The translations under genes and the position numbers were made by a program. A DNA stretch of 6,275 nucleotides from Roseovarius sp. (GTDB lineage Bacteria > Pseudomonadota > Alphaproteobacteria > Rhodobacterales > Rhodobacteraceae). Under the pieces are notes generated by a model, which was not told where the DNA came from, ran no database searches, and saw only the letters and a list, made by a program, of their open reading frames with translations. Shown piece after piece: positions 6,149 to 6,275 of the stretch. The stretch spans positions 1 through 6,275 of the forward strand of contig JALQUE010000204.1 of assembly GCA_023260815.1 (NCBI GenBank), read 5' to 3'. Position 1 is the stretch's first letter. Each line of letters begins with the position of its first letter.

Positions 6149-6268
6149 ATGCGTGGCAAGCCCGTGATGCAGAGAATTCTCCGGTACACTGGCATGCAAG
6201 TGGAACCGGCTTGGGCTTGTTTAGAGCGTGTTGCGGTGTTTCTGATTCAGGATTCCCGTGAGCGCTGA
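6149..6268 (+). CDS. Small ORF of 39 codons, or 5' remnant of a divergent gene
   Basis: The ATG at 6149 is preceded by GGGAGAGG (6139-6146), whose GGAG core lies about 5 nt from the start, the best ribosome binding site on the plus strand here. The reading frame runs to TGA at 6266-6268. The product (begins MRGKPVMQRILRYTG, ends FLIQDSRER) has no family I recognise, no membrane segment and one cysteine. It is divergent from iorA, where a regulator gene might be expected. It could be a real small protein, a chance ORF, or the first 24 or so codons of a gene cut by an insertion near 6222. Evidence is limited to the start region. Confidence 0.25.
   Translation: MRGKPVMQRILRYTGMQVEPAWACLERVAVFLIQDSRER
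6172..6209. promoter_or_regulatory. Two adjacent dyad elements in the iorA upstream region
   Basis: GAGAATTCTC (6172-6181) is a perfect 10-bp palindrome. Directly next to it, 6181-6209 forms a larger imperfect dyad: outer arms CCGGT (6181-6185) and ACCGG (6205-6209) enclose CACTGGCA / TGCAAGTG (6187-6202), which pair at 7 of 8 positions. The elements lie about 125-160 bp upstream of the iorA start. They could be regulator sites for iorA or a divergent gene, or a transcript hairpin. The symmetry is seen; the role is inferred. Confidence 0.35.
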
Positions 6269-6275
6269 TCTGTGA
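6222..6275. mobile_element. Possible edge of an insertion sequence running off the window
   Basis: From about TTAGAGCGTGTTGCGG (6221-6236) to the window end the sequence resembles, from memory only, terminal regions of IS5-type elements in Rhodobacteraceae. No transposase codons, second inverted repeat or target duplication are visible because the window stops here. This is a weak call. Confidence 0.2.

Larger units (their letters stand above)
6048..6275. other. Upstream region of iorA, no recognised gene
   Basis: These 228 bases up to the window end should contain the iorA promoter. On the minus strand I find only weak candidates, for example TGGACA (6107-6102) followed after 16 bp by TACCTT, and none is convincing. 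The region contains two adjacent dyads (6172-6181 and 6181-6209), a 39-codon plus-strand ORF (6149-6268) and a possible insertion-sequence edge near 6222. Each is listed separately. Confidence 0.5.

Noticed and set aside
6157..6219. CAAGCCC / GGGCTTG inverted repeat
   Set aside because: The 7-bp arms are separated by 49 bases and are short enough to occur by chance at this GC content.

Overview
The window is high-GC, tightly packed bacterial DNA. Its proteins look alphaproteobacterial, most likely Rhodobacteraceae or a relative. That placement rests on protein style and composition, since the window holds no rRNA or other taxonomic marker. I see no tRNA, rRNA, CRISPR array or complete mobile element.

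Layout, left to right. Positions 1-581 (+) hold the 3' end of an ABC-F ATPase gene, probably uup, cut by the window edge. A short gap (582-634) carries a hairpin over the uup stop codon and four GTCGGT copies at exact 11-bp spacing. Positions 635-1417 (+) encode a six-transmembrane voltage-gated-type potassium channel with a C-terminal four-cysteine zinc ribbon. The remaining recognised genes lie on the minus strand. In their own reading order they are a [2Fe-2S] subunit (iorA-like, 6047-5583), a Tat-dependent molybdopterin subunit (iorB-like, 5586-3346, overlapping iorA by ATGA), a two-repeat AbrB-family membrane protein (3309-2248) and an HSD10-type short-chain dehydrogenase (2185-1430). The dehydrogenase converges on the channel gene with 12 bp between them.

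How the genes work together. iorA and iorB are almost certainly co-transcribed and form one molybdenum hydroxylase of the isoquinoline 1-oxidoreductase / aldehyde oxidase type, with the catalytic subunit sent to the periplasm. The AbrB-family gene follows 36 bp later and may be the third gene of that operon. The dehydrogenase gene appears to be controlled separately. A consensus -35 (TTGACA) contains the stop codon of the AbrB-family gene. It is spaced 17 bp from a weak -10, and a 14-bp inverted repeat (TGAACA-N2-TGTTCA) sits across the -10/+1 region, which suggests repression, perhaps by a TetR-family regulator of acyl-CoA metabolism.

The right end (6048-6275) is the upstream region of iorA. 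It holds two adjacent dyad elements, an undescribed 39-codon ORF with a good ribosome binding site, and a terminal stretch that might be the edge of an insertion sequence. That last reading is weak. Most of the window is ordinary metabolic and transport coding sequence. The best leads are the overlapping promoter/operator at 2211-2251, the zinc-ribbon channel, the phased GTCGGT repeat and the iorA upstream region. I do not see clear evidence of a wholly new system.
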